Positions 1 to 8,159 are shown, counted from the stretch's first letter. The stretch is 64,000 nt of DNA from REEB52 sp964626905 (GCA_964626905.1 CAZVHA010000003.1:62001-126000), one strand, 5' to 3'. Numbers and translations are program-made. The notes: generated by a model not told the origin, from the letters alone.

Positions 1-2
1 CA

Positions 3-242
3 CCTCAGAAAAGAAAAGAGGAACTCTACACTTATCTTATGCGCGCCAATTTATTAGGCCAAGGAACAGGTCTTACGCGCATCGGGATGGATGAAGATGA
101 GAAGTTCTTGACTCTCTCGATGGGATTGCCGTATGAATTGAACTATCAGACGTTCAGGGAAATGTTTGAGGATTTTGTCAACTATTTGATCTATTGGAGA
201 GAAGAAGTGACAAAATTAATGAGTGAAGAAAGGTTATACTGA
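3..242 (+). CDS. T3SS chaperone, CesT/CT663-like (partial, 5' end outside window)
   Basis: The reading frame is open from base 3 and continues through the internal Met at base 39, so only the C-terminal part (about 79 residues) is seen. The visible part, with LTRIGMDEDEKFLTLSM followed by a helix ending in FVNYLIYWREEV, resembles the last strands and helix of CesT/SycE-type class I T3SS chaperones. These dimeric cytosolic proteins keep secreted substrates export-competent. In Chlamydia the gene just before sctD is CT663, annotated as such a chaperone, which supports the call by position. The stop codon lies at the left edge of a 173-bp inverted-repeat element that separates it from sctD. The fold assignment is by pattern and synteny only. 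Confidence 0.6.
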   Translation, partial: PQKRKEELYTYLMRANLLGQGTGLTRIGMDEDEKFLTLSMGLPYELNYQTFREMFEDFVNYLIYWREEVTKLMSEERLY

Positions 243-407
243 AATGACTTCAAAATTTGGGAATTTGGCAAAGTCGGCGCCGCAGATTTGGGGCAGCGAA
301 GCGGCGCTGAAGCAGCTCAACTTATTCAAGTTGAGCGATGCAAGCGGTCCCAAAGATGCGGATGTCCGACGCAGCCGAAAACCAAATTTTGAAGTTATTT
401 CAGTATA
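235..407. repeat. Inverted-repeat (MITE-like) element, TATAC family copy A
   Basis: About 26-bp terminal inverted repeats with one mismatch (235-260 and 382-407) begin TATACTGAAAT. The interior holds a further palindrome around CAACTTATTCAAGTTG and a GATGTCCGACGCAGCC motif. The interior aligns with copies at 23577, 40937 (inverted) and 54224 (inverted). The element fills the gap between the chaperone gene and sctD, ending 19 bases before the sctD ATG. Confidence 0.85.
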
Positions 408-425
408 TATTAAGCGGGTTTCTAG

Positions 426-2300
426 ATGCCAGCGCATCTGATTGTAGAAGAAGGGCCTCATCGAGGTCTCATTTTAAATCTCGAAGAGGGTGAAGAGTGG
501 ATCATCGGCCGTGATCCCGATGTTTGTGATTTGAGTCTCGAAGACAGCACTGTTTCGAGAAAACACGTTCGATTGAATCGAGCTAAAGAGGGCGTTTATC
601 TCAAAAATTTAAGTAAAGTCAATCCCGCTTTAGTCAACGATGAGGAACTTTCAATTCCGCGCCTTCTCAAAGAGGGCGATCGGATCCAGATCGGGAATAG
701 CCTATTTCTCTTTTCCGAAGAAGCGATTCCAAATATCGATACTCCTGCTCCCAAAAAGGGGGATAAAAAAGGGGGATATGACGACATTTTTGGCGATATA
801 GAACCTCCAAAAGAAGAGGAGCCGGAACCAGAACCGGAGCCTGAAGAAGAGGAGGGAGAAGAAGAAGAAAAAAAAGAAGAGGAGCCGAAATGGCCACCTG
901 CTCCTCCAAAACCTGAGATGACCGCTTATGACACTATTTTCGAAGATAGCGGCCATGAAGAAGATATCCCTTTCCATCTCATGCCGGAGGCGCCTCTTGT
1001 ACTCAAAGTGATTTCAGGGCCCAATGCGGGAGCTGAAATTGGCATTGAGCGGGGGAAAAGTTACACAATTGGAAAAGATTCCCAATCTTGCGACATCGTC
1101 TTTCAAGATATGAGCGTTTCGCGCAACCACGCCCGCCTTGAGGTGAGCCAAGATGGGACGATGGACATCGAAGATCTCGGCTCCAAAAACGGGGTTGCCG
1201 TCAACGGATCGCTCCTCACAGAAAAGAAAATCGTCACCCCGCAAGATCTGATTGCCCTCGGGACCACCCTGTTCATGATCATCGATCGGGAACAGCCGCA
1301 AGAGACGATCTATTCGCCGGTGATCTCCACTCCAGAAACCCCACCTGAAGAGGAAAAGGAGTTAGATGAGGCAAAAATTCAAGGTTGGAAAGAAAAGCCG
1401 ATTCCGATGAATTATCTCGTCATTGGGGCTGCAGCCGCGGCGATTTTCCTCATCATGTTCATCACCTTTTTCTCGCTCTTTAAATCGAAAGAAATGGTGG
1501 TGACAAAAAAAGAGCCAATCTCCGAAATCAAAGAGGCGCTCGACAAGTTCAGCGATCTGCAATACTCGTTCAATCCGGGAAGTGGCAAACTCTTTTTAGT
1601 GGGTCACGTGCTCACGAATGTCGATTACCAAGAGATGAAATACCGCTTGAGCCAAATTGGATTTATCTCCTCCGTCGAGGACAACGTTGTGATCGACGAG
1701 GGAGTCTGGAAGATGATGAACGATGTGATTAGCATGAACGCCGACTGGCGCGGTGTCAGCATCCACTCTCCCGTCGCGGGGAAATTTGTCGTTAATGGCT
1801 ACATCCCCACTCTTGCAGAAGGGGGCCAACTCTACGATTATTTGACCGTCAATTTCCCTTACCTAGACCGCCTTGAAAATCAGATCGTCATCGAAGAGAC
1901 ACTCGACACACAGGTGAGAGGGATTGTCACGGCTGCCAATTTGGGAGGCATCACAGTCCAAATCTCCAATGGCAATGTGGTGGTTGGGGGCAATTACAAC
2001 GAGACGCGTGAAAGTGAAATGAAGAAGACGTTGCGCGAAATCAACGGGCTCAAAGGAGTTGCCAGCGTCAAAAATTTTGCCGTTGCAACCCACCCGAGCA
2101 AAGTGGGGATCGACATTTCTGGGGAGTATCAAGTGACAGGATCGTCGAGTTTTGATGGTCGCGGCTATAGCGTTGTGATGAACGGAAAAATTTATACATT
2201 GGGTGATTTCGTCGATGGGATGAAGATCACAGCCATTGAAACAAGTACGATTCTACTTGAAAAAGAAGGATTAAAATATAAAATCGATTACATCCGGTGA
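426..2300 (+). CDS. sctD: T3SS inner-membrane ring protein SctD (CdsD) with two FHA domains
   Basis: This is the outer ring of the inner-membrane T3SS basal body. Residues about 5-95 form one FHA domain (GRDPDVCDL, STVSRKHVRL) and residues about 190-285 a second (GKDSQSCDI, MSVSRNHARLEV, SKNGVAVNG). Between them is an acidic Pro/Glu-rich linker (about 125-160). A single transmembrane helix follows at about 328-352, then a periplasmic part with ring-building (BON/YscD-like) modules to residue 624. Chlamydial CdsD is known to carry cytosolic FHA domains, which bind phosphothreonine, whereas most SctD proteins have one degenerate FHA. A kinase gene (9260) lies in the same cluster and is a plausible partner. 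The ATG at 426 is the first good start; its ribosome site is weak. Confidence 0.95.
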   Translation: MPAHLIVEEGPHRGLILNLEEGEEWIIGRDPDVCDLSLEDSTVSRKHVRLNRAKEGVYLKNLSKVNPALVNDEELSIPRLLKEGDRIQIGNSLFLFSEEAIPNIDTPAPKKGDKKGGYDDIFGDIEPPKEEEPEPEPEPEEEEGEEEEKKEEEPKWPPAPPKPEMTAYDTIFEDSGHEEDIPFHLMPEAPLVLKVISGPNAGAEIGIERGKSYTIGKDSQSCDIVFQDMSVSRNHARLEVSQDGTMDIEDLGSKNGVAVNGSLLTEKKIVTPQDLIALGTTLFMIIDREQPQETIYSPVISTPETPPEEEKELDEAKIQGWKEKPIPMNYLVIGAAAAAIFLIMFITFFSLFKSKEMVVTKKEPISEIKEALDKFSDLQYSFNPGSGKLFLVGHVLTNVDYQEMKYRLSQIGFISSVEDNVVIDEGVWKMMNDVISMNADWRGVSIHSPVAGKFVVNGYIPTLAEGGQLYDYLTVNFPYLDRLENQIVIEETLDTQVRGIVTAANLGGITVQISNGNVVVGGNYNETRESEMKKTLREINGLKGVASVKNFAVATHPSKVGIDISGEYQVTGSSSFDGRGYSVVMNGKIYTLGDFVDGMKITAIETSTILLEKEGLKYKIDYIR

Positions 2301-2321
2301 AAAAGAAGAAGGAGAAACATT

Positions 2322-2549
2322 ATGTATGGGTTAGAAAAGAAACCCGGCGAAAAGTTTGCTTTTGATCTCGAAAAAGAGCTCAAAGAGAAGCCGGGCCGAG
2401 GAAAAGAGATCTTGGAAAAAGTGGAAAAGCGGATCCAAGACATTAAGGGGCTCTTGCGCAAAGGGGCCAAAGAAGAGGATTTCGACGAGCTCGGCATTCT
2501 CTTACACGGCTATAGCGCGCTGCAAAAAGTTTTGAAAAAAGTGAAGTAG
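2322..2549 (+). CDS. cdsE: T3SS needle co-chaperone CdsE
   Basis: A 75-residue, highly charged, helical protein with no signal or membrane segment lies directly between sctD and the needle gene. This is the position and size of chlamydial CdsE (CT665), which with CdsG is known to bind the needle subunit CdsF and prevent its premature polymerisation. A strong ribosome site (AAGAAGGAG) precedes the ATG, and the gap to sctD is 21 bases. The assignment rests on synteny and size more than on sequence motifs. Confidence 0.8.
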   Translation: MYGLEKKPGEKFAFDLEKELKEKPGRGKEILEKVEKRIQDIKGLLRKGAKEEDFDELGILLHGYSALQKVLKKVK

Positions 2550-2560
2550 GAGCAAGAACA

Positions 2561-2809
2561 ATGTCGAAAATGCCGGGAATTACCATATCCTTCACCTCAT
2601 TGATCTCAGCCTATAGAGCGCTGCAAGATCGACTCGTCCGATCGGTAAGGGCGCTGGCGAGTAAGATGAGTACCGCCAACCCAGGATCGTTTATTTTGCT
2701 CCAATTTCAAATGAGCCAAGTGACGCAGATGGGAGAATCGATCTCCAACTTGATCCAGCAGGTCAACACGGTGATTAGCCACTCAATTTCAAACCAAAAA
2801 GTGCAATAA
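2561..2809 (+). CDS. sctF: T3SS needle subunit CdsF
   Basis: An 82-residue protein of the size of chlamydial CdsF (about 83). It has two amphipathic helices (roughly 15-40 and 48-78) joined by a short STANPGSF turn containing the Asn-Pro break typical of needle subunits. The C-terminal helix is rich in Gln, Ser, Val and Ile. Needle subunits are exported without a cleavable signal and polymerise into the extracellular needle. A GTAGGAG ribosome site lies 6 bases before the ATG, overlapping the cdsE stop. It is flanked by both predicted chaperones, cdsE and cdsG. Confidence 0.88.
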   Translation: MSKMPGITISFTSLISAYRALQDRLVRSVRALASKMSTANPGSFILLQFQMSQVTQMGESISNLIQQVNTVISHSISNQKVQ

Positions 2810-2826
2810 ACGGGTAAGGAAACAAT

Positions 2827-3246
2827 ATGACATTAAAAAAATACAAACAGGACTTCATCTTGCTGGCGGAGGCTGGTTTTATTGCAGTCAATCAAGCCGA
2901 CGAAGATGCGGCGCTCAAACTATTCAAAGCGGCAGAAGCGCTCAATCCGAAGAACATTTTGCCCAAAATTGGCTTTGGCTATTTGCATTTGCACAAATTG
3001 GAGCTCAAGCAAGCGGTCAAAAGTTTTGACGAAGTGCTCGAGCTCGATCCATCAAGCGAAATGGCAAAGGCATTTAAGGGGCTTTGCATGAGCATGATGC
3101 CCAATAGCGTTGACAAAGGGGAAAAGATCCTCGAACAGACGATGAAATCGAAAGATCCATCGATCAAGAAACTGGCAGGATCTGCGATCGATTTTATCGA
3201 AAAGTTCATTCGAAAATCGCCTGGACCTGCAGGGAAGAGCAAATAA
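2827..3246 (+). CDS. cdsG: T3SS needle chaperone CdsG (TPR protein)
   Basis: A 139-residue soluble helical protein with tetratricopeptide-type repeats: residues about 25-60 (ALKLFKAAEALNPKN) and 60-95 (AVKSFDEVLELDPSSEMAKA). This corresponds to chlamydial CdsG (CT667), the second chaperone of the needle protein CdsF, and to PscG-like TPR chaperones. It overlaps the next gene by one base (TAATG), indicating translational coupling. The C-terminal Lys/Pro-rich tail looks disordered. Confidence 0.85.
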   Translation: MTLKKYKQDFILLAEAGFIAVNQADEDAALKLFKAAEALNPKNILPKIGFGYLHLHKLELKQAVKSFDEVLELDPSSEMAKAFKGLCMSMMPNSVDKGEKILEQTMKSKDPSIKKLAGSAIDFIEKFIRKSPGPAGKSK

Positions 3247-3896
3247 TGACGACGCCACCAGACAAAAGTCCCGATCGGATCTCTCCTGGCAAAGCGCCGG
3301 AGCCGCTAGAAAAGCCAGTTCCATCGGGGAGGCCACCCACCGGATTTGAGACGCACATGCAGGGGCCCGGGGGAAGGCTTCCGGAAGGGGGAACGACTCC
3401 CACAACAGGGCCTACTCCTATGGAAATGGCCAGCACTCCACCCCTTGCGACGGGGGGGCTTTCCTTTGATTCGCTTTTGGCGCAATCGGGACAAATGCAA
3501 GATTCTCTTGGCACGGTGGGAAAGCAGCTGGGGAACAAAAATCTAAAACTGAAGCGCTCGCAGAGCCATTTGGTGAAGCAAAAGTTGGGCGATGCAAGTA
3601 GCCACATTCGAGCCTCTGCCTCAAAACTCGGCCTTACGCCCCAGGAGGCAAAACTTCCTCCCGGTCTTAGCGGAATTTCGAGGTTTATCGCGATGGTCAA
3701 CGACGGGCAAGATCAATTGGTGCAGGTGCAAGAGCAGCTCAAAAAAATGGCAGCGGGCGGAGCAAATGTAGATCCAGGGATGATGCTCTCTGTGCAAGTG
3801 AAAATGGGGCTTGCGCAGCAAGAGATCCAATACACCTCGACGCTTCTCGGCAAGGTGATCCAATCGATGACGCAACTCATTAATACGCAGTTATAA
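3246..3896 (+). CDS. T3SS-cluster protein, CT668-like
   Basis: A 216-residue protein without signal peptide or membrane helix. Residues 1-75 are Pro/Gly-rich and probably disordered. Residues 75-216 are helical with Gln-rich, coiled-coil-like stretches (about 150-215). It sits between cdsG and sctN, exactly where Chlamydia has CT668, a conserved cluster gene of unclear function. Both ends overlap the neighbours by one base (TAATG), so it is surely co-translated with the apparatus. A chaperone, stator or secreted accessory role is possible; none can be read from the sequence. Confidence 0.75.
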   Translation: MTTPPDKSPDRISPGKAPEPLEKPVPSGRPPTGFETHMQGPGGRLPEGGTTPTTGPTPMEMASTPPLATGGLSFDSLLAQSGQMQDSLGTVGKQLGNKNLKLKRSQSHLVKQKLGDASSHIRASASKLGLTPQEAKLPPGLSGISRFIAMVNDGQDQLVQVQEQLKKMAAGGANVDPGMMLSVQVKMGLAQQEIQYTSTLLGKVIQSMTQLINTQL

Positions 3897-5215
3897 TGGA
3901 AAATCCCCCCTCTTTTGACAAGTTGATCAGCCATTTGGAAGACGTGGAGCTCACGACAGTCCACGGGCGGATCACCGAAGTGATTGGGATGTTGATCCGG
4001 GCGGTTGTCCCGCAGGTGAAGATGGGGGAGGTGTGCCTCATCAAAAGACAAGGGCTGGAGCCGCTCGCTGCGGAGGTGGTCGGTTTTACAAAAGACGAGG
4101 TGCTTTTATCGCCTCTGGGCGAGATGTCTGGCATTGGCCCCTCATCTGAAGTCATTCCGATGCGCATGCCGATGCACATTAAGGTGGGCCCGCAACTTCT
4201 CGGCAGGGTACTCAATGGCCTGGGTCAGCCGATGGACGAGGATATCAAAGGACCTTTGCATTTAGAGGAGAGTTTTCCGGTTGTCAATTCTCCGCCCGAT
4301 CCGCTGAAGCGAAAGCTGATCGACAAGCCGATTTCGGTGGGGGTTCGCTCGATCGACGGGATCCTCACTTGTGGGCGCGGGCAACGGGTGGGCATATTTG
4401 CAGCTGCGGGGGTTGGGAAGTCGACCCTTCTCGGGATGATTGCGCGCAATGCAGTGGCCGACATCAACGTGATCTCGCTCATTGGCGAGAGGGGAAGGGA
4501 ACTGCGCGAATTTTTGATCAACGATTTGGGCGAGGAGGGGATGAAGCGATCGGTCGTCATCGTCTCCACCTCAGATCAAGCGGCGCAAATGCGGATCAAT
4601 GCGGCCTATGTGGGGACGGCGATTGCCGAATATTTCCGCGCGCAGGGCAAATCGGTCATATTGATGATGGACTCGATCACCCGCTTTGCGAGGGCATTGA
4701 GGGAAATCGGCCTTGCGGCGGGGGAGCCGCCCGCGCGGGCGGGATATACTCCGTCGGTTTTTGCCATATTGCCGAGACTGCTCGAGCGCTCGGGCAATTC
4801 GGACAAGGGGTCGATCACCGCCTTCTACACGATTCTCGTGGCTGGGGATGATCTCAACGAGCCGATTGCAGATGAGACCCGCTCGATCCTCGATGGGCAC
4901 ATTATCCTCTCCTCGGAATTGGCCCGCCAATTCCACTATCCGGCAATCGACGTTCTCGCATCGGTCAGCCGCGTGCTGACACAAATTGTCGATCGGCCCC
5001 ATTTAGAGCTGATCGGGAAGGTGAGAGAAGTGCTTGCGAATTATAAGAAAAACGAGCTTTTGATCCGGATTGGCGAATACAAGCCGGGATCTGATAAAAT
5101 GGCCGATTTTGCCCTCAAATATATCGATAAGGTGAACCGTTTCCTCAAACAGCTCGTTGAAGAAAAGTCTTCCATGGAAGAGACGCTGCGCGCCCTCAAG
5201 TCTTTATTTAGCTAA
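3896..5215 (+). CDS. sctN: T3SS ATPase SctN (CdsN)
   Basis: A 439-residue F1-type ATPase that sits at the cytosolic base of the apparatus, unfolds substrates and strips chaperones. The Walker A motif GVGKST is at residues 172-177, and the Walker B region ILMMDSITR has its Asp near 259. The family signature PSVFAILPRLLERSG follows, and the helical C-terminal domain (about 345-439) is complete. Length is the same as chlamydial CdsN and other SctN proteins. The start overlaps the stop of the preceding gene by one base. Unlike in Chlamydia, sctO does not follow directly: an inverted repeat, a terminator and a reverse-strand gene intervene. Confidence 0.96.
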   Translation: MENPPSFDKLISHLEDVELTTVHGRITEVIGMLIRAVVPQVKMGEVCLIKRQGLEPLAAEVVGFTKDEVLLSPLGEMSGIGPSSEVIPMRMPMHIKVGPQLLGRVLNGLGQPMDEDIKGPLHLEESFPVVNSPPDPLKRKLIDKPISVGVRSIDGILTCGRGQRVGIFAAAGVGKSTLLGMIARNAVADINVISLIGERGRELREFLINDLGEEGMKRSVVIVSTSDQAAQMRINAAYVGTAIAEYFRAQGKSVILMMDSITRFARALREIGLAAGEPPARAGYTPSVFAILPRLLERSGNSDKGSITAFYTILVAGDDLNEPIADETRSILDGHIILSSELARQFHYPAIDVLASVSRVLTQIVDRPHLELIGKVREVLANYKKNELLIRIGEYKPGSDKMADFALKYIDKVNRFLKQLVEEKSSMEETLRALKSLFS

Positions 5216-5399
5216 ACTCGACTTTGCAACTTTTTAGGATCGAAGGCCTCGAGATATTTGCCCTCTGAGGCGTTAATTCAACGAGGGAGGGGTTGAAAAC
5301 CCCTTCCTCGTTGAATTAATCGACTAGTTTGACCAAAGGTCAAACGTCAGTGGGCAAATAGACGAGGCTAGCGATCCTAAAAAGTTGCAAAGTCGAGTT
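5215..5399. repeat. Inverted-repeat element B, downstream of sctN
   Basis: Perfect 28-bp terminal inverted repeats (5215-5242 and 5372-5399, AACTCGACTTTGCAAC...) overlap the last base of the sctN stop codon. Inside are a second strong hairpin with about 23-bp arms (TTAATTCAACGAGG... around 5272-5318) and a smaller palindrome GTTTGACCAAAGGTCAAAC (5328-5346). No open reading frame is present. It has the structure of a miniature inverted-repeat or BIME-like element. Confidence 0.85.
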
Positions 5400-5400
5400 A

Positions 5401-5430
5401 AAAAAGACCGTTCGAAAGAACGGTCTTTTT
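5401..5430. terminator. Bidirectional rho-independent terminator
   Basis: A perfect stem AAAAAGACCGTTC / GAACGGTCTTTTT with a GAAA tetraloop has a U-tract on both strands. It can end transcription coming from sctN (+) and from the convergent gene at 5444-5995 (-). Together with element B it separates the sctD-N and sctO-Q transcription units. Confidence 0.85.
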
Positions 5431-5443
5431 GTTGTCATTGAAA

Positions 5444-5995
5444 TTATTCAGAATCAGAATCAGAGTCAGAACCAGAAGTATAAGAACGTGAGTTCTCCAC
5501 TTCTACGGGTTGTGCTACTTCTTTATTCTTCTTTCCTTTCTGCTTGTTATCAACTGTGTTGACATTTTGACTTTCTCCTTTCCGTTTTTTCTTCGCATTA
5601 GAAAAAGTGATCACCGAAAAAGCGTCTTGGTTTGATGCCTGACTAATCTTCCCAAGTTTCTCGTCGAACTCGTTCTCCGATCGATAATTCATAACGCCTA
5701 TAACACTTCCTAAAAGGGCCGAGATTACACCCATAGTTACGAAAGAACTTGGCGTCCCAGGCATGAAACCTGCGACGGTCAAAGCAATACCTGCTACTCC
5801 CAAAACAAGAGCGGCTATATATGAAATTTTTCGATCTACTTTAAGATCATGTTCAAATGCGTTAGTCTCAGAAATGGCTTCGATAATTGGTGTGGTCACC
5901 TTTTTCCGACGTAACAATTGTATTTCTGGATCCGCATACATGGTGCTCCCATGCTTATTAAGGCTCTTTTCTGCTTTTGCAATACCTGCTGACAT
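5444..5995 (-). CDS. Putative Inc-like two-helix membrane protein inside T3SS cluster
   Basis: A 183-residue protein with two closely spaced hydrophobic helices, residues about 57-78 (YIAALVLGVAGIALTVAGF) and 84-103 (SFVTMGVISALLGSVIGVM). These are joined by a short Pro/Gly/Ser turn, with soluble ends on both sides. That bilobed hydrophobic hairpin without a signal peptide is the hallmark of chlamydial inclusion-membrane (Inc) proteins, which are T3SS substrates. The C-terminus is Lys-rich (KKKRKGE, KQKGKKNKE) and ends in a Ser-Asp repeat (SGSDSDSDSE). A GGAGA ribosome site precedes the ATG. The upstream region is very AT-rich. It lies on the opposite strand to the T3SS genes and is not part of the usual chlamydial cluster. 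Function is inferred from topology only. Confidence 0.7.
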   Translation of the reverse strand: MSAGIAKAEKSLNKHGSTMYADPEIQLLRRKKVTTPIIEAISETNAFEHDLKVDRKISYIAALVLGVAGIALTVAGFMPGTPSSFVTMGVISALLGSVIGVMNYRSENEFDEKLGKISQASNQDAFSVITFSNAKKKRKGESQNVNTVDNKQKGKKNKEVAQPVEVENSRSYTSGSDSDSDSE

Positions 5996-6237
5996 AATTT
6001 ATTCTCCTATTATATTTTTATTAGTAACTATTAAAAACTACGCAGCTATTATAATAAAAAACACATTAATCAGCAAACAAAACGAATTACTATATATTCA
6101 CAAAAAATTTAAATACACTATAATTAAAAATTACATAAATAGTTAAACTATAAATTTTAATTATATACTCCACGTCATTCTCTATTTGCCAGCAATCACT
6201 TAAGTGATGTAAAGTTTGATTTGATGAGGCAAAACCG
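5996..6237. other. AT-rich intergenic region between the Inc-like gene and sctO
   Basis: A very AT-rich stretch (most of 6003-6175) lies between two divergent genes and must hold the promoters for both the Inc-like gene (-) and sctO (+). No gene, RNA or repeat is recognised in it. A possible weak ribosome site GATGAGG (6223-6229) precedes the sctO ATG. Confidence 0.5.
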
Positions 6238-6759
6238 ATGAGCGAGACGCCGGGCTACCCGCTTGAACAGTTGATGACAATTAAAAAAAATCGTTTTGAT
6301 CAGGCGGTCAAAACCCTCGAGCAAAAAAAGGAAATTCTTGAAAAGGCATATGAAAAACTTTACGCAGCCACTCAAGAGCGGGATCAGGTTTTGACCCATA
6401 AAAGAGCCAAACTCACCCAATTGAGAGAGGCCCTCGACGAAGGGACCACGACCGATAAAATCCAACAGATGAAGAGGTATTTGACAACGGTCGATGAGCG
6501 GCTTGCCGAAAAGCAAAAAAAGGTGAGTGAGGAGCAAAAAAAGGTCGATATCGCCCAAAAGCAGGTCGATATCGCAACAGATGAGCTCTTTCAAAGAAAG
6601 AAAGATCTTGAGAAACTACAAATGCATAAGCAAGAGTGGCAGAAAGAGGCCAAGTACTGGGTCGAACAGAAAGAGGCCGTTGAGCACGATGAGCAAGGCT
6701 CTCAAACTTATAGCCTTAAGAAAAAAGAACAAAAAAAGGCAAAAGAGGAAAACAGATGA
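6238..6759 (+). CDS. sctO: T3SS stalk protein SctO (CdsO)
   Basis: A 173-residue protein that is almost entirely charged coiled coil (about 10-170), with no membrane segment. SctO/YscO/FliJ proteins are alpha-helical hairpins that insert into the SctN hexamer and couple it to the export gate. Size, composition and position just before sctP and sctQ match chlamydial CdsO (CT670). The ATG of sctP overlaps the stop (ATGA). In this genome sctO starts a new unit after an insertion, so it probably has its own promoter. Confidence 0.88.
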   Translation: MSETPGYPLEQLMTIKKNRFDQAVKTLEQKKEILEKAYEKLYAATQERDQVLTHKRAKLTQLREALDEGTTTDKIQQMKRYLTTVDERLAEKQKKVSEEQKKVDIAQKQVDIATDELFQRKKDLEKLQMHKQEWQKEAKYWVEQKEAVEHDEQGSQTYSLKKKEQKKAKEENR

Positions 6760-8159
6760 GTTCGTCAGAGCCCCCCTCCCGCATTCCTCCGAGACAGCAG
6801 CCAGGAGAGACGAAAGCTGCGCGCGAGGAGTTATCGAGCAAGGGCAAAGTGGAAAAGGTGCGCGAAGTCGATCCCGATGAACAGGCGCGTAAACAAAAAT
6901 TTTTAAAATACTACAAAAGCGGGACTGAAGAAGAAGATGATTCTAAAGCCATTACAGATCAACCAACCCCATTTGATCTCCTTTCGACCCCTCCGAATGC
7001 CAAGTTAAAAGGGATAGGGGGGCCTTTAAAGGAGCCGCCGCAGCCGCCTGGGTCTTTTGACGATACAACCGATGCGATCCTTCCGAGTCCGCCTTACAGC
7101 CCTCCTCCGAGTGTTTCCCCATCAATGGATATGTTTGATGAAGAGGAAGACGGGGGGGATGAGGGGCTAACGGGCCTTCCCCGATCGGGAGAATTTTACG
7201 CCTTTGATCTACCGGATGAGCCGCTGCAGGCGAAAAATTTTGAAGAAAAGCCTCTGGCAGCCCCGGTAGGAAAGGAGGTAGGGGCGAGTGCGCAGCGCAA
7301 AAAAGAGAAAGAGATTTTGAGTCAGGAGAGGCAAAAAATCCTTGCCGAAGGAAAAATTTCGAAAGAAAAAGAGGGAGATAAAAAACGGGATAAGAAGAAA
7401 GTGGAACAAGGGGCTATTTTGGGTCCTGCCGGGAAAAAGGAGAAGAGAGAAGAAAAAGCGCAACAAAAGACCCCTTTGGGGGGGCTCCCTTCGAAAGAGA
7501 CGGTGAGCACCGCCCCCGTCCCAGTATCCAAGGATCAAGTACCGCAAAGGCAAAGGGCTAAAGAGGCAAAAAAAGGGGAAGAGACTGCATCTCCGATGGA
7601 GGTCATGGGGAGCAATATCCCGATGAAATCAGAGGAGAGAGAAGGGGGAGAAAAGAGGGGGAAAAAGGAGAAAGAGATCGAAATTGCATCGCATTCTCTT
7701 CCCTCAATTCCTACTCAAGTGCAGCCGATGGCGATGGCGGCGACTACGCAAGCGGCCCCCTATTTAAGTCCGGAGACAGCGGCTCTTTTTTACCAGATGG
7801 TGGGGACGATTTACGTGATGGTGGCGCCGCCCGGTGTGACGCGTACCGAAGTGGTGTTGAATAGTCTCTCGTACGCGAACTCAAAATTCTACGGGGCCAC
7901 AATTACGATTGAAAAATATGCGACGGCGCCCGATTCTTTTAATATCCGCCTGACAGGATCGCAAGAAGCGGTTGCCCTTTTTAAGGAGAACATTCCGAAT
8001 CTTTTGAACGCGTTTCAAAATGGGAATTTTTCCTTCAAAGTGAACCGACTCAACGCAGAGTACACGTTGGAAAGGCCTCTCTTTCGGCGCAAAGAGCGCG
8101 GGGAATCCAAGGGGGAAGGAGACGCTGCAGGTGGCGATTTAGGAGAAAGGAGAAAATAG
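6756..8159 (+). CDS. sctP: T3SS needle-length regulator SctP (CdsP)
   Basis: A 467-residue hydrophilic protein. Residues 1-290 are Pro/Glu/Lys-rich and repetitive (many KEKE-type stretches), probably an extended ruler. Residues about 330-450 form the compact C-terminal domain expected to interact with the SctU switch. Position between sctO and sctQ, with a 4-base overlap to sctO, matches CT671. SctP proteins are poorly conserved in sequence, so synteny carries much of the assignment. The protein is probably itself exported, since it lacks a Sec signal. Confidence 0.82.
   Translation: MSSSEPPSRIPPRQQPGETKAAREELSSKGKVEKVREVDPDEQARKQKFLKYYKSGTEEEDDSKAITDQPTPFDLLSTPPNAKLKGIGGPLKEPPQPPGSFDDTTDAILPSPPYSPPPSVSPSMDMFDEEEDGGDEGLTGLPRSGEFYAFDLPDEPLQAKNFEEKPLAAPVGKEVGASAQRKKEKEILSQERQKILAEGKISKEKEGDKKRDKKKVEQGAILGPAGKKEKREEKAQQKTPLGGLPSKETVSTAPVPVSKDQVPQRQRAKEAKKGEETASPMEVMGSNIPMKSEEREGGEKRGKKEKEIEIASHSLPSIPTQVQPMAMAATTQAAPYLSPETAALFYQMVGTIYVMVAPPGVTRTEVVLNSLSYANSKFYGATITIEKYATAPDSFNIRLTGSQEAVALFKENIPNLLNAFQNGNFSFKVNRLNAEYTLERPLFRRKERGESKGEGDAAGGDLGERRK

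Noticed and set aside
223..441. 72-codon + strand frame (and its reverse) after the CesT-like gene
   Set aside because: It lies almost wholly in the palindromic TATAC element; equivalent frames on both strands arise from the inverted repeats.
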